Shown here piece by piece: positions 1 to 7,191 of a stretch of DNA of 9,025 nt; the first letter of the stretch is position 1, and the number at the start of each line of letters is the position of its first letter. The notes beneath the pieces are model-generated. The model did not search any database. It was not told the DNA's origin and saw nothing but the letters and a program-made list of their open reading frames with translations. The DNA is taken from contig JADBKA010000195.1 in assembly GCA_014896635.1 (NCBI GenBank), positions 1-9,025 of the forward strand, read 5' to 3'. The position numbers and the translations under genes were made by a program. Source of the DNA: Ktedonobacteraceae bacterium. Lineage in GTDB: Bacteria > Chloroflexota > Ktedonobacteria > Ktedonobacterales > Ktedonobacteraceae.

Positions 1-301
1 TGGTGAACCCGGCCCGCCTGGCTTCGGCGTTCTGCTTTGTCTTCGTCCATAGCATCTTGTAGGTGGCGCCCACCTGCCGAGGAACATTACAGGCCATTTG
101 CGCCGGCAGCTTGTAGCGCAGACGAATCTCCTCGTAGCAGGCGTGCTGTAACGCCCGCCCGCTGCTGATTTTGCCGTGCGTAAAGGCGTAGCGACTGACG
201 TGATTCAACCCATCGCGGTAGGCCAGTTGCGTTGCCCGCAGCGCCTGGAACTGCTCTGGTGTCGCCAGGAGTTTGAGTTTGGCCGTGATCACCTGCTTCA
301 T
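1..301 (-). CDS. tnpB: TnpB (IS200/IS605 OrfB) RNA-guided nuclease, N-terminal 100 residues, cut by the window edge
   Basis: Reading leftward from the ATG at 299-301, the frame stays open to position 1, so this is the first 100 codons of a longer gene. The start MKQVITAKLKLLATPEQ, followed by an amphipathic region (ALRATQLAYRDGLNHVS) and then YEEIRLRYKLPAQM, is the usual N-terminal helix-turn-helix region of OrfB/TnpB proteins. In that family TnpB is a RuvC-type nuclease guided by an RNA made from the element's right end, and it is related to Cas12. The catalytic DED residues, zinc finger and guide RNA would lie left of position 1, so activity cannot be judged. No tnpA is visible, so the element may be a tnpB-only member moved in trans. 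No stop or frameshift interrupts the visible part. A 76-residue reading on the same strand at 87-317 is a shadow in another frame. Confidence 0.9.
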   Translation of the reverse strand, partial: MKQVITAKLKLLATPEQFQALRATQLAYRDGLNHVSRYAFTHGKISSGRALQHACYEEIRLRYKLPAQMACNVPRQVGATYKMLWTKTKQNAEARRAGFT

Positions 302-307
302 GCACCA

Positions 308-336
308 AAGGTATCAAATTGGCGTTTTGTTGTCAA
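308..336 (-). promoter_or_regulatory. tnpB promoter, nearly leaderless
   Basis: A perfect -35 box TTGACA (331-336) is followed by a 17-nt spacer and a weak -10 box TACCTT (308-313); GATACC (310-315) is an alternative with a 16-nt spacer. The tnpB ATG begins only 6 nt after TACCTT, so a transcript would start at, or within a few bases of, the start codon. No Shine-Dalgarno sequence precedes the ATG, which fits leaderless translation. The TGA stop of the maf frame (333-335) lies inside the -35 box. Confidence 0.6.
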
Positions 337-1085
337 GGCTGCCTTTTGTCGGAAGTTTCCCCCGTCTCCCAGCAATGGAATGCGCCTTCCTCCCCATGCA
401 TGAATGCAGGGGACTCCTGGCGCGGTCCGTTGATGATACATCGCTCCGACCAGGGACAGGCGGTACCGATGCAGCCTTGAGAGGTGGGATGAACGCCGAA
501 TTCAGCAAGCAGATTCACCAGCGTGCAAAGTGGCAGGCCGACGACGTTAAGATAGCATCCGTCGATGCGTTCGGTGGGTTGGAACTGCGGGTGCTGAATG
601 CCATAGGCGCCGGCCTTATCCAGTGGATCGCCGGTTGCAATATACGCATCAATTTCGGCTTCGGTGTAGGGACGCATCAGCACAGGTGTGGTGCGACTGG
701 CACCACGCGAGTGGAGCTGTCCATTGGTGAGTGCGGTAACAACGACACCTGTGATGACACGGTGCCAGCGTCCACGCAGTACACGTAGCAGTGCTCGCGC
801 GTGCTCTTCATCGCGTGGCTTGCCGAGCACTTGCTGGTCGAGCAGGACGGTGGTGTCGGCTGTGATGACAAGGTGGTTTACGGTACCCGGCTGTGTGTAC
901 ATCATCAGAGCTTTGTGTGCGGCTGTCCATTGAGCCAGCCCTTCGAGCGGACCCCGGTAGTATTCCTGCGCTGCGTCTTCATCGGTTGGCGCCACGCCCG
1001 TAGTAAACGGCAGGCCCAGCCTGGACAGAATCTGCTGGCGGCGTGGTGAGGCGGAAGCCAGCAATAATGGAAGATGATTCGTCAT
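333..1085 (-). CDS. maf: Maf-family nucleoside triphosphate pyrophosphatase with an abnormal C-terminal tail
   Basis: Maf proteins are cytoplasmic pyrophosphatases that hydrolyse dTTP/UTP or modified nucleotides to the monophosphate; Bacillus Maf is linked to inhibition of septum formation. The core is complete in residues 1-198: the S-x-SPRR nucleotide loop (LASASPRR, 9-16), ADTTV with the likely catalytic Asp77, LGKPRD (87-92), HRVITGV (108-114), the DAYIATGDPLDKAGAYGIQ segment (146-164) and NVVGLPL (180-186). IDGCY replaces the more usual I-x-G-S-Y. Family members are commonly about 190-210 residues, but this frame has 250. Residues 199-219 include a Cys-rich piece (CIGTACPWSERC; Cys205, 210, 216) that may be native. 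From about residue 220 the frame runs into IS200/IS605 left-end DNA and ends in the tnpB -35 box. The gene starts 4 nt after the rlmD stop with only a distant GGAG (13 nt from the ATG), so it probably relies on translational coupling. It is the last gene of the operon. Whether it is a dTTP/UTP type or another subtype is not resolved. Confidence 0.94.
   Translation of the reverse strand: MTNHLPLLLASASPRRQQILSRLGLPFTTGVAPTDEDAAQEYYRGPLEGLAQWTAAHKALMMYTQPGTVNHLVITADTTVLLDQQVLGKPRDEEHARALLRVLRGRWHRVITGVVVTALTNGQLHSRGASRTTPVLMRPYTEAEIDAYIATGDPLDKAGAYGIQHPQFQPTERIDGCYLNVVGLPLCTLVNLLAEFGVHPTSQGCIGTACPWSERCIINGPRQESPAFMHGEEGAFHCWETGETSDKRQP
392..412 (-). repeat. Left-end hairpin of the IS200/IS605 element, with a bulged base
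   Basis: On the tnpB strand the sequence folds as CCCC-TGCA-TTCA-TGCA-T-GGGG: two 4-bp stem blocks, a 4-nt loop and one unpaired T in the 3' arm. Subterminal hairpins with an extrahelical base are the TnpA recognition structure in IS608 and ISDra2. The fold is seen directly; its role as a transposase binding site is inferred from family knowledge and its position about 90 nt upstream of tnpB. It also lies inside the extended maf reading frame, where it encodes codons 225-231. Confidence 0.65.
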
Positions 1086-1089
1086 AGGG

Positions 1090-2403
1090 TTATGAACGCT
1101 CCAGGATTGCTATGCATTCAATGTGTGCTGTCTGTGGGAACATGTCCAGTGGTTGCACCTGGCATAGATGGTATGCGCTCTGTTCCTGACAGAGGATATG
1201 TAGATCACGCGCCAGCGTGGATGGTTCGCAGGAGACATACACCAGGCGCTGCACAGGGTAGTGTGCCAGTGCATCGAGTACCATGCGCTGGCAGCCGGCG
1301 CGCGGCGGGTCGATGACGAGTCCGTCGAGATGTCCCACGTACGCAGGCAACACCTCTTCAACCTTGCCTTTGATAATCTCCACATTATTGACCGTGCGTA
1401 GATTCCACTGCGCATCTTTAATGGCGCTGGCCGATTCTTCAATGGCGATCACGCGGTCAAAATGATGTGCCAGTAGTAGCGAAAACGTTCCCACGCCGCA
1501 GTAGGCATCAACGACGGTCAGCGGCTCTCCCTGCTTCTCTGGTCGGTTTGCGTGCTGCTCGCGCAGGGGAAGCAGTCCGTCGAGTACCATCTGTACCATT
1601 TTTTCGGCCTGGGCAGTGTTGGTCTGGAAGAAGGAGCTGGGCCGGATGCGAAAAGTTTCGCCAGCCAGATGCTCTTCCATCGTTTCAGTGCGAACGTCCA
1701 GGCCGGCTGCGACCAGTTCGCGTGCGACTTCTTCTGGCTGTGCAGGCTGGATGAGTACCTGACCGCTTGCCGCTCCGCAGCGGATGAGAAGCTGTGGGCG
1801 GGGATGAATATGCCGGCTGAGTATATCCAGCGCGCGATTGATCTGCGTATGGGCAATAGGGCAGGTAGTCAGTGGTAACACGCGATGTGTGCCGCGAGCT
1901 GTGAGACCGGGCTGTCCCTCGCGGTTGACCGAGAAGCGCATATGATTCCGGTAGTGCCAAGGGATAGCGCAGGGGATGGTATCCAGCAGTGGCGGCTCAG
2001 GGAATCCACCGATCTCCTGTAAGGCCCTGCGCACAATCTCACGTTTCCACGCTAGTTGTGCCTCGTAGCGCATATGTTGCAATTGGCAGCCACCGCAGGT
2101 GCCAAAGACCGGGCAGGGAGCCTGGATGCGCAATGGTGATGGCTCTTGAATGTCCGTGATCCAGACGCGCAGAGGGCGAGGTTTGCGGGCATGCCGGCGC
2201 CGTCCGGTGCGTTCCGGCGGCACCTCGACAGCGATGGTGACACGTTCACCGGGCAGGCCGGCGGGAACGCGCACTGTCTGGGTGCGCGTTTCTCCGTCCG
2301 CCTGTTGCAAAAGAATCTCGGCCAGGGTATCTCCTTCTCGTGTTAAATCGCCCAGCGTCACATTATAATAGGTGATGATAGAATGCTCCTGCTGCTCTAT
2401 CAT
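1090..2403 (-). CDS. rlmD: 23S rRNA (uracil-5-)-methyltransferase, RlmD/RumA (TrmA) family
   Basis: This is a SAM-dependent enzyme making 5-methyluridine in RNA, most likely at the 23S rRNA site equivalent to U1939. All expected parts are present in 437 residues, a normal length. There is an N-terminal TRAM-like RNA-binding region (about 11-65), then a 4Fe-4S cluster set C-x5-C-x2-C (Cys97, 103, 106) with the fourth ligand at Cys181 (TTCPIAH). FFQTN carries Gln260, and the SAM loop is VVDAYCGVGTF (297-307). DPPRAG is at 365-370, the catalytic nucleophile Cys392 sits in YVSCEPSTLARD, and the C-terminal HIEC supplies the base Glu429. The ATG overlaps the stop of the upstream TPR gene as ATGA, and the only upstream purine stretch is that gene's lysine codons, so translation is probably coupled. 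Close relatives methylate 23S U747 (RlmC), both 23S sites (RlmCD) or tRNA U54 (TrmA); the choice of rlmD over these is by family habit, not by a diagnostic residue. Confidence 0.93.
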   Translation of the reverse strand: MIEQQEHSIITYYNVTLGDLTREGDTLAEILLQQADGETRTQTVRVPAGLPGERVTIAVEVPPERTGRRRHARKPRPLRVWITDIQEPSPLRIQAPCPVFGTCGGCQLQHMRYEAQLAWKREIVRRALQEIGGFPEPPLLDTIPCAIPWHYRNHMRFSVNREGQPGLTARGTHRVLPLTTCPIAHTQINRALDILSRHIHPRPQLLIRCGAASGQVLIQPAQPEEVARELVAAGLDVRTETMEEHLAGETFRIRPSSFFQTNTAQAEKMVQMVLDGLLPLREQHANRPEKQGEPLTVVDAYCGVGTFSLLLAHHFDRVIAIEESASAIKDAQWNLRTVNNVEIIKGKVEEVLPAYVGHLDGLVIDPPRAGCQRMVLDALAHYPVQRLVYVSCEPSTLARDLHILCQEQSAYHLCQVQPLDMFPQTAHIECIAILERS

Positions 2404-4895
2404 TTTTTCTTCTTCTTGCGTTTCTGCTGTTTGCCTGACTGTGAACTGATGATTCTGAATCGCTTCTGTTCGGCTTTAAGTTGATCGACGATCTCTCTGG
2501 CGCGCCTGACGAATGGTGAATTCTCGCTCATACTTTCTGCCGTACTCAGGTATTTTTCTGCCAGCTTGATGTCGTTTTCCTGTACATAGATGATGGCGAG
2601 CACGGCGCGCAGGTCGGCGGAGTAGGGATTCTCCTCCAGGCCCTGTTCTGCTAGCGCTATTGCCTGCGCCGAGTCGTCTTTCTCTTCAGCATAGAGCAGA
2701 GCCAGTTCCACGTATGCAGATTCCGGCACTTCTTCCTGGTCGATGCTGCGCAGCAAGCTCTGCTCTGCCTCGTCGATCTGGCCCAGCAGTGTCTGGATAT
2801 GCCCGATGTTGGCCCAGATGTAAGGAGCATTTTCATCCAGTTCTGCCGTCCGCTGGTAATGACGGAGAGCCGCTTCTGTCTCACCGCGTTCTTCTGCCAG
2901 CCTTCCGAGCGCTGTTTCGAGGGTTGCTTCCTGCTGGGAAGTCAGTTCAGCGCGGTTGACGTTCTGGAGCACGGTGCCGGCCTCGTCCAGGCTCTGGGCA
3001 GTATTGCGTTCTATAAGGGCATGTGCCAGCAGAATAGAAGCTGCTGGTGCCTGATTGATGGCGATAGCTTCACGTAGTTTCTGCTCGGCCTGGTCATGGT
3101 AATGCTCTGCTTTCCCCTGCTCTTCCTTGTGCTGGTGAGATTCCTCCAGGCCGAGATAGGCGAGAGCCAGTCCTTCCAGGGCATCTGCGCGTTTTTGAGG
3201 ATCGGGGAAGTGTTGCAGCATGCGCTGCATATAAGCGGCGGCGCGTTCATGGTCGGGGGTGGGGATGCTTTCCGCGATGGCGGAAGCGTTTTTGTACGCC
3301 TGCTCTTCATCTGGGAAGCGTGAGATCAGTACGTCGTTATAGTACATAGTCAATGCACTGATCTGCAAGGTCTCTTCAATGCGCTCGGCCAGTGAAACGA
3401 GAGTCTCGCCCGCCTCGTCCAGATCTGTTTCCTCGTCTTCCACGTCTTCCTCCCCTTCCTCTTCCGCTGCTTCTTCGAGTTCTTCCTCCTCGATTTCTTC
3501 CTCCAGTTCTTCCGCTTCCTCGATTTCTTCGCTCTCTTCCTCATCGAGCTGAGCCTGAATTTCGTCTATCCTTGTTTTGAGTTCATCGAGGCGCTGGCGC
3601 AGTTCTGCCTCTGGTAGCTGGTGGGCATTCTGGCCTTCATCACTTATGCTGTAAAGGCGCAGGGTGCCGTCCTCTTCAACCAGTGTATAGCTCGACCAGA
3701 GCCAGTGACGCTGCGTTTCGTCAAAAGTGAGGGTTGCGGTAGGGAGTTCTGGTAGCGTGCTGGCGGGTGAGGAGTTGGCGAATGCCAGCGACCATCCACC
3801 TTCAACGACTACCGGTTCTCCATCCTCACTGGAGCGATCACGCAAGAAGTCGATTTTGAAATCATGTGGAAGCGCATTCTGGCGCCACTGCCGGCGGCGT
3901 GCGATCCACTGTTCGCGCGCAAGCCCTTCACGCAGAGGACTATTGCTCGCCAACTGGTTATAGGCTTTGCCGTAGCGCCCCTCCGCCCAGTCCTGGAGAA
4001 ACGTGGCAACAGCTTCTTCAGTGCGAGAGCCAACCAGGAAGCTCTGAAGTTCGTTGGAAAGAGAGGAGAGAAGAGGATTCTTCAGGATAGCATTCTCTTC
4101 TTCCTCATCTTCCATCTCGCCTTCATATGCCTCGTCGGCTTCCAGTATCAGTTGATTGATCAACGGACGCTGGCGCTCGAAATCTGTATGGGGCTTTGTC
4201 CCTTTGCGCTGGTTGACGGCCAGTGCCTCTTCCAGCAGTAACCGCGCCTCAGAGAGGTCGCACTCGACGAGGTGGACATCTCCTATTGCCAGGCGTTCGC
4301 GCATCTGCTCTATCTGTCTCTGTGCGCTGGATTTACTTCTCACTTCTGTAAAGCAGTCCTTCACGCCGTCGTTCCAGAATTCGAGCAAAAAGCCCAGTAC
4401 GCGCACTTCTTTGTAATTAACGTCCTGCTCAAAGAACAGGATCAGTTGAACTTCGCCTGATTCTTTTGTATCGGTGGTCAGCCCTTTCCAGAAGCGTGGT
4501 TGTTCGCCCTGTGGAGTCTCGTCGGTCAGCATGTTGAGCAGTGCGGGTTTTGCTTCCGGCTGCCACTGTGGATAGATGTTAGTGCTTTCCAGTTTGAGTA
4601 ATGTGCGCCGTGCTTCTTTGCGTACTTCTTTCTGTGAACCATGTGCATAGATGGCGGCTGCGATATCGGCTGCTGGTATCGATTGTTCTCTGGCAAGCAC
4701 TTTGAGTAGTGCGATTTGCGTTGCTTCATCCTGCTCTGTGATAGGCGAGAGAACGGCAACGGTAGTTGCTTCATTTCCACTGTTATGCAGCTCACCTGCA
4801 ATCGTTTGATATTGAGCAAGCAATTGTTGCACCTGTGGATTGTCAGCACCGGACTGTTTTTTTGCCTCTCGATTCTGATCTTTTCTCTGTGGCAT
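2400..4895 (-). CDS. Large TPR protein with HEAT-like and NTF2-like regions and a Glu-rich tract (paralogue 2)
   Basis: This soluble 831-residue protein has no signal peptide or membrane segment, and its function is unknown. The start is the ATG at 4893-4895, preceded by AGAGGA at 7-nt spacing. It begins MPQRKDQNRE, matching the start of the neighbouring paralogue. A longer reading from 5117 would overlap the upstream gene by 191 bp and adds unrelated Arg/Cys-rich sequence. Regions in order are: a HEAT-like helical part (about 15-113) ending in VRKEARRTLLKLES; a beta-rich part with PRFWKG (133-138) and GFLLEFWNDGVKDC (168-181); and an NTF2-like region (about 290-422) with GRYGKAYNQLASNSP, EQWIARRRQW and RHWLWSSYTLVEEDG. 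A coiled coil (about 428-450) and an acidic tract (451-493, 31 of 43 residues Asp/Glu) follow. TPR repeats occupy about 653-795, and a basic tail ends in five lysines. The gene lies 31 nt after its paralogue and overlaps rlmD by 4 nt. It could be a scaffold or assembly factor; that is inference from TPRs only. Confidence 0.9.
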   Translation of the reverse strand: MPQRKDQNREAKKQSGADNPQVQQLLAQYQTIAGELHNSGNEATTVAVLSPITEQDEATQIALLKVLAREQSIPAADIAAAIYAHGSQKEVRKEARRTLLKLESTNIYPQWQPEAKPALLNMLTDETPQGEQPRFWKGLTTDTKESGEVQLILFFEQDVNYKEVRVLGFLLEFWNDGVKDCFTEVRSKSSAQRQIEQMRERLAIGDVHLVECDLSEARLLLEEALAVNQRKGTKPHTDFERQRPLINQLILEADEAYEGEMEDEEEENAILKNPLLSSLSNELQSFLVGSRTEEAVATFLQDWAEGRYGKAYNQLASNSPLREGLAREQWIARRRQWRQNALPHDFKIDFLRDRSSEDGEPVVVEGGWSLAFANSSPASTLPELPTATLTFDETQRHWLWSSYTLVEEDGTLRLYSISDEGQNAHQLPEAELRQRLDELKTRIDEIQAQLDEEESEEIEEAEELEEEIEEEELEEAAEEEGEEDVEDEETDLDEAGETLVSLAERIEETLQISALTMYYNDVLISRFPDEEQAYKNASAIAESIPTPDHERAAAYMQRMLQHFPDPQKRADALEGLALAYLGLEESHQHKEEQGKAEHYHDQAEQKLREAIAINQAPAASILLAHALIERNTAQSLDEAGTVLQNVNRAELTSQQEATLETALGRLAEERGETEAALRHYQRTAELDENAPYIWANIGHIQTLLGQIDEAEQSLLRSIDQEEVPESAYVELALLYAEEKDDSAQAIALAEQGLEENPYSADLRAVLAIIYVQENDIKLAEKYLSTAESMSENSPFVRRAREIVDQLKAEQKRFRIISSQSGKQQKRKKKKK
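3417..3545 (-). repeat. GA-rich low-complexity tract encoding the Glu-rich segment
   Basis: The coding strand is almost a run of GAG/GAA codons (plus strand: repeated tcc, ttc, ctc), encoding residues 451-493 of paralogue 2. Such homopurine tracts expand and contract by replication slippage. The upstream paralogue has none at the matching place between its coiled coil and TPR region, so the tract looks like an insertion that grew after the duplication. Confidence 0.7.
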
Positions 4896-4926
4896 GATTT
4901 CGTCCTCTTCTGCGCTGAGCGCCCGG

Positions 4927-7158
4927 TTAGCGTTTTTGTATCTTGTTATCCATGTACTGGCGAGTTCGTTGCACGAGTTCATCTGTAGGATCGAGCGATT
5001 CGGCCTGCTCGATTGCGCGCCGTGCTTCGCGTGTGTCGCCCATCTCGAACAGCACAGAGGCAAGCAGCGCATGCAGTTGCGGCGATTGCGGATTATTGCT
5101 GATTCCCTGTTGTGCAATGCTGCGCGCTTGCTGTTTGTCAGCCCGGTTCATCATGATGGCGATGAGTTCTGCGTAAGCACGGATTTCGTGTGGATCGACC
5201 TCGATAGCACGCTGGTAGCTAGTAGCTGCTTCGTCGAGTCGATTAAGCAGGCGTTGTGCGAATCCCAGGTTAAACCAGATTGCCGGAAAGGCCGGATTGA
5301 CCGTGATCACGCGCTGATAGTGGGGGATCGCTTCAGCGAATCGCTCCTGGCGCATGGCGAGGTTGCCGAGGGCTGCCTCGATGGTAGCTTCTTCTTCCGG
5401 GGAGCTGGCCTTCTCCCTGGCTGTGAGCAGTTCTGTCTGTGCCTCATCATCGCGTCCTTCACTGAGCAGGAGTTCGGCCAGCAAGGCATGGTTGAGTGCG
5501 CTTGCATCGGCGGCAACTGCATTGCGTAGGGCCGTTTCGGCGCGCTGGAGAAGGTGCTCCTGTCTGGCGTGTAGCTCTGGAGCATCATATTTGTAGGCCA
5601 GATTTGCCAGGATAGAGCCGAGGCGGCGTTGATTCTCGGCGCGGTTATCGGGAAATTTCTGCACCATGCGTTCCAGGTAGACCGCGACGCGCTCGGCATT
5701 CCCTGTCAGGACGGCAGCGTTGTAGGCGCTCTCAACTACTCCGTAATCGAGAGGGAGACGCGCTATCAATGCGTCATAAAGGTGCAACATGGTTGTCAGG
5801 CGCCAGGAAATCTCCTGCGTAAATTCTTGCTCGTCCGGCGCCAGTTGCTGGCGTACCTGCTGCACTTTCGTTTCAATCGCGTCTTCCTGCTCTTTGATAC
5901 GCTGCTGTAGCTCGGCAATGGCATAGCCCTGGACTCTGGAGCCGTCATCTGTTATCTGCTGGATGCGCCAGCCGTCCTGCTCATGTACAAGCGTAAAAGT
6001 AGTCCAGAACCAGTGGCGCCCGGTATCTTTGTTGACGGCAGTCCCCATTGGCATCTCTTTGAGCGTACCGCTCAGTGGTGTATCGAGCAGTTCAAGCGAC
6101 CAGCCGACCTCGACTTCTTTGCGTCCTGAGATACGGCTCAACGGGCTGGTTGCTGGTAGCCAGAGTGCGCTCTGACTCTGTTCGCGTTCATGGATAGACG
6201 CCAGTTCCAGCCGTGTCGGGTGAGCCTCGTCGGACCAGGCGCGGCGGCGCTCGATCCATTCATCGCGTGTGAGCCGGTCGTGTACAGGGCTGCTGCTGCT
6301 CAGCAAGTCGTAGGCCAGGCCGTAGTCACCCATCGACCACGCCCCGATAAAGTGAAGAGCGACTTCCTGCTCTTCGAGTTCAGGATTGATAAAGGTGCGA
6401 CCACTGTCCTCTCCACTGGCAGTCTCCCGTTGCAGGAGAAGACTGTTGATGAGGCGCTGGTTCGTACGATACTCCTGTGCCGGCTGAGTGCCACGCCAGT
6501 CATTGACGGAGAGCGCCTCTTTGACCAGGCGCTGTGCCTCTGCCAGAGTGCAGTTAACCAGTGGTGCATCGCTCAGGCGAGCGCGCATCTGTTCTAAACG
6601 CTCATCGGCGCGTCGCCTGCCCTCCAGCTCGACCGTGCAGTCTTTTACCCCCCCTTGCCAGAAGTCAAGCAAGAAAGCGACCAGGCGCACCTCGCTGTAA
6701 TCGTATCCCTGTTCCCAGCAGAGGAAGAGCTGTACCATGCCCTCTTCGCGCGTCTGTGACACCTGGCCTTTCCAGAAGCGCGGGGGATGAGGCGTGTTTA
6801 ACTGGATCAGCGGGGTATGTGCTGCCGGCGGTTGCCATTGCGGACGAATGCCTGCTGATTCCAGGCGAAGCAGGGCGCGGCGAGCTTCTTTACGCACGTC
6901 TTTGCCCTGTTCGAGCGCATTGATCCCCGCCAGGACATCTGCTGCGTCTGCATTGTTTTCTTTTGCCAGGGCCTTCAGCAGAGCCATCTGCACGGCCTCG
7001 GACGCCGAACGTACTGGCGTGAGCGCCGCTTCTACCTCTTGCTGGTTTGTGCTGCTGTGCAGAGTCTCGGCGAAATGGTGATAGTGCGCCAGCAGATCCT
7101 GAACCTGGTCGTTCTCAGCCTGTGAAAGCGTGATACCGCTTTCTCTCTTCCGTGACAT
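4927..7158 (-). CDS. Large TPR protein with HEAT-like and NTF2-like regions (paralogue 1)
   Basis: This is a soluble 743-residue protein of unknown function and the first gene of the apparent operon. The start at 7158 has a GGAG Shine-Dalgarno 8 nt upstream and a promoter 33 nt away. Architecture matches the next gene. The HEAT-like part (about 15-110) has VRKEARRALLRLES and PQWQP, followed by PRFWKG (126-131) and AFLLDFWQGGVKDC (161-174). The NTF2-like region (about 262-406) has GDYGLAYDLLSSSSP, DEWIERRRAW and RHWFWTTFTLVHEQDGWRI. A coiled coil lies at about 414-440, and four TPRs cover about 590-724 (for example FPAIWFNLGFAQRLL and LDEAATSYQRAIEVDP). In a 26-residue stretch (85-110) 19 residues are identical to residues 88-113 of the downstream paralogue, so a tandem duplication is clear. 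It lacks the acidic tract and poly-Lys tail. NTF2-like is my reading from the W-x-F-T-L...DGWRI pattern and should be treated as provisional; the TPRs are firm. Confidence 0.91.
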   Translation of the reverse strand: MSRKRESGITLSQAENDQVQDLLAHYHHFAETLHSSTNQQEVEAALTPVRSASEAVQMALLKALAKENNADAADVLAGINALEQGKDVRKEARRALLRLESAGIRPQWQPPAAHTPLIQLNTPHPPRFWKGQVSQTREEGMVQLFLCWEQGYDYSEVRLVAFLLDFWQGGVKDCTVELEGRRRADERLEQMRARLSDAPLVNCTLAEAQRLVKEALSVNDWRGTQPAQEYRTNQRLINSLLLQRETASGEDSGRTFINPELEEQEVALHFIGAWSMGDYGLAYDLLSSSSPVHDRLTRDEWIERRRAWSDEAHPTRLELASIHEREQSQSALWLPATSPLSRISGRKEVEVGWSLELLDTPLSGTLKEMPMGTAVNKDTGRHWFWTTFTLVHEQDGWRIQQITDDGSRVQGYAIAELQQRIKEQEDAIETKVQQVRQQLAPDEQEFTQEISWRLTTMLHLYDALIARLPLDYGVVESAYNAAVLTGNAERVAVYLERMVQKFPDNRAENQRRLGSILANLAYKYDAPELHARQEHLLQRAETALRNAVAADASALNHALLAELLLSEGRDDEAQTELLTAREKASSPEEEATIEAALGNLAMRQERFAEAIPHYQRVITVNPAFPAIWFNLGFAQRLLNRLDEAATSYQRAIEVDPHEIRAYAELIAIMMNRADKQQARSIAQQGISNNPQSPQLHALLASVLFEMGDTREARRAIEQAESLDPTDELVQRTRQYMDNKIQKR

Positions 7159-7191
7159 GATCCCTTCTCCGACTGCATCTTCGTATACCGG

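Larger units (their letters stand above)
1..430 (-). mobile_element. IS200/IS605-family element, left end and start of tnpB (right end outside window)
   Basis: The element is defined by the tnpB start, its promoter, and an imperfect palindrome at 392-412 placed upstream of the gene, where IS200/IS605 elements keep their left-end hairpin. These elements lack terminal inverted repeats and make no target duplication. The exact outer edge therefore cannot be read from sequence alone. In the family the cleavage site usually lies 10-20 nt outside the hairpin, which puts it near 420-435; the 430 given here is an estimate. The left end abuts the 3' part of maf. Confidence 0.72.

Noticed and set aside
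430..434. TTGAT, the ISDra2-type target pentamer, near the element's estimated left edge
   Set aside because: It is on the plus strand. The target should lie on the tnpB-coding (minus) strand just outside the left end, so the orientation is wrong.
273..788. A 171-codon open frame on the plus strand
   Set aside because: It is antisense to maf and the tnpB start, both well supported, and resembles no family I know.
2400..2411. A run of six A bases at the end of the TPR gene as a possible -1 frameshift site fusing it to rlmD
   Set aside because: The rlmD frame is indeed -1, but the heptamer is G-AAA-AAA and not a standard slippery site, and no downstream stem-loop is evident. The ATGA overlap explains the junction.
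4896..5117. A 74-codon N-terminal extension of the Glu-rich TPR protein, starting at 5117
   Set aside because: It overlaps the upstream TPR gene by 191 bp, is rich in Arg/Cys/Trp unlike the rest, and does not match the paralogue. The ATG at 4895 has a good Shine-Dalgarno and aligns with the paralogue's start.
4894..5529. A 211-codon open frame on the plus strand
   Set aside because: It lies opposite the conserved TPR coding sequence and has a Cys/Phe-rich composition typical of an antisense shadow.
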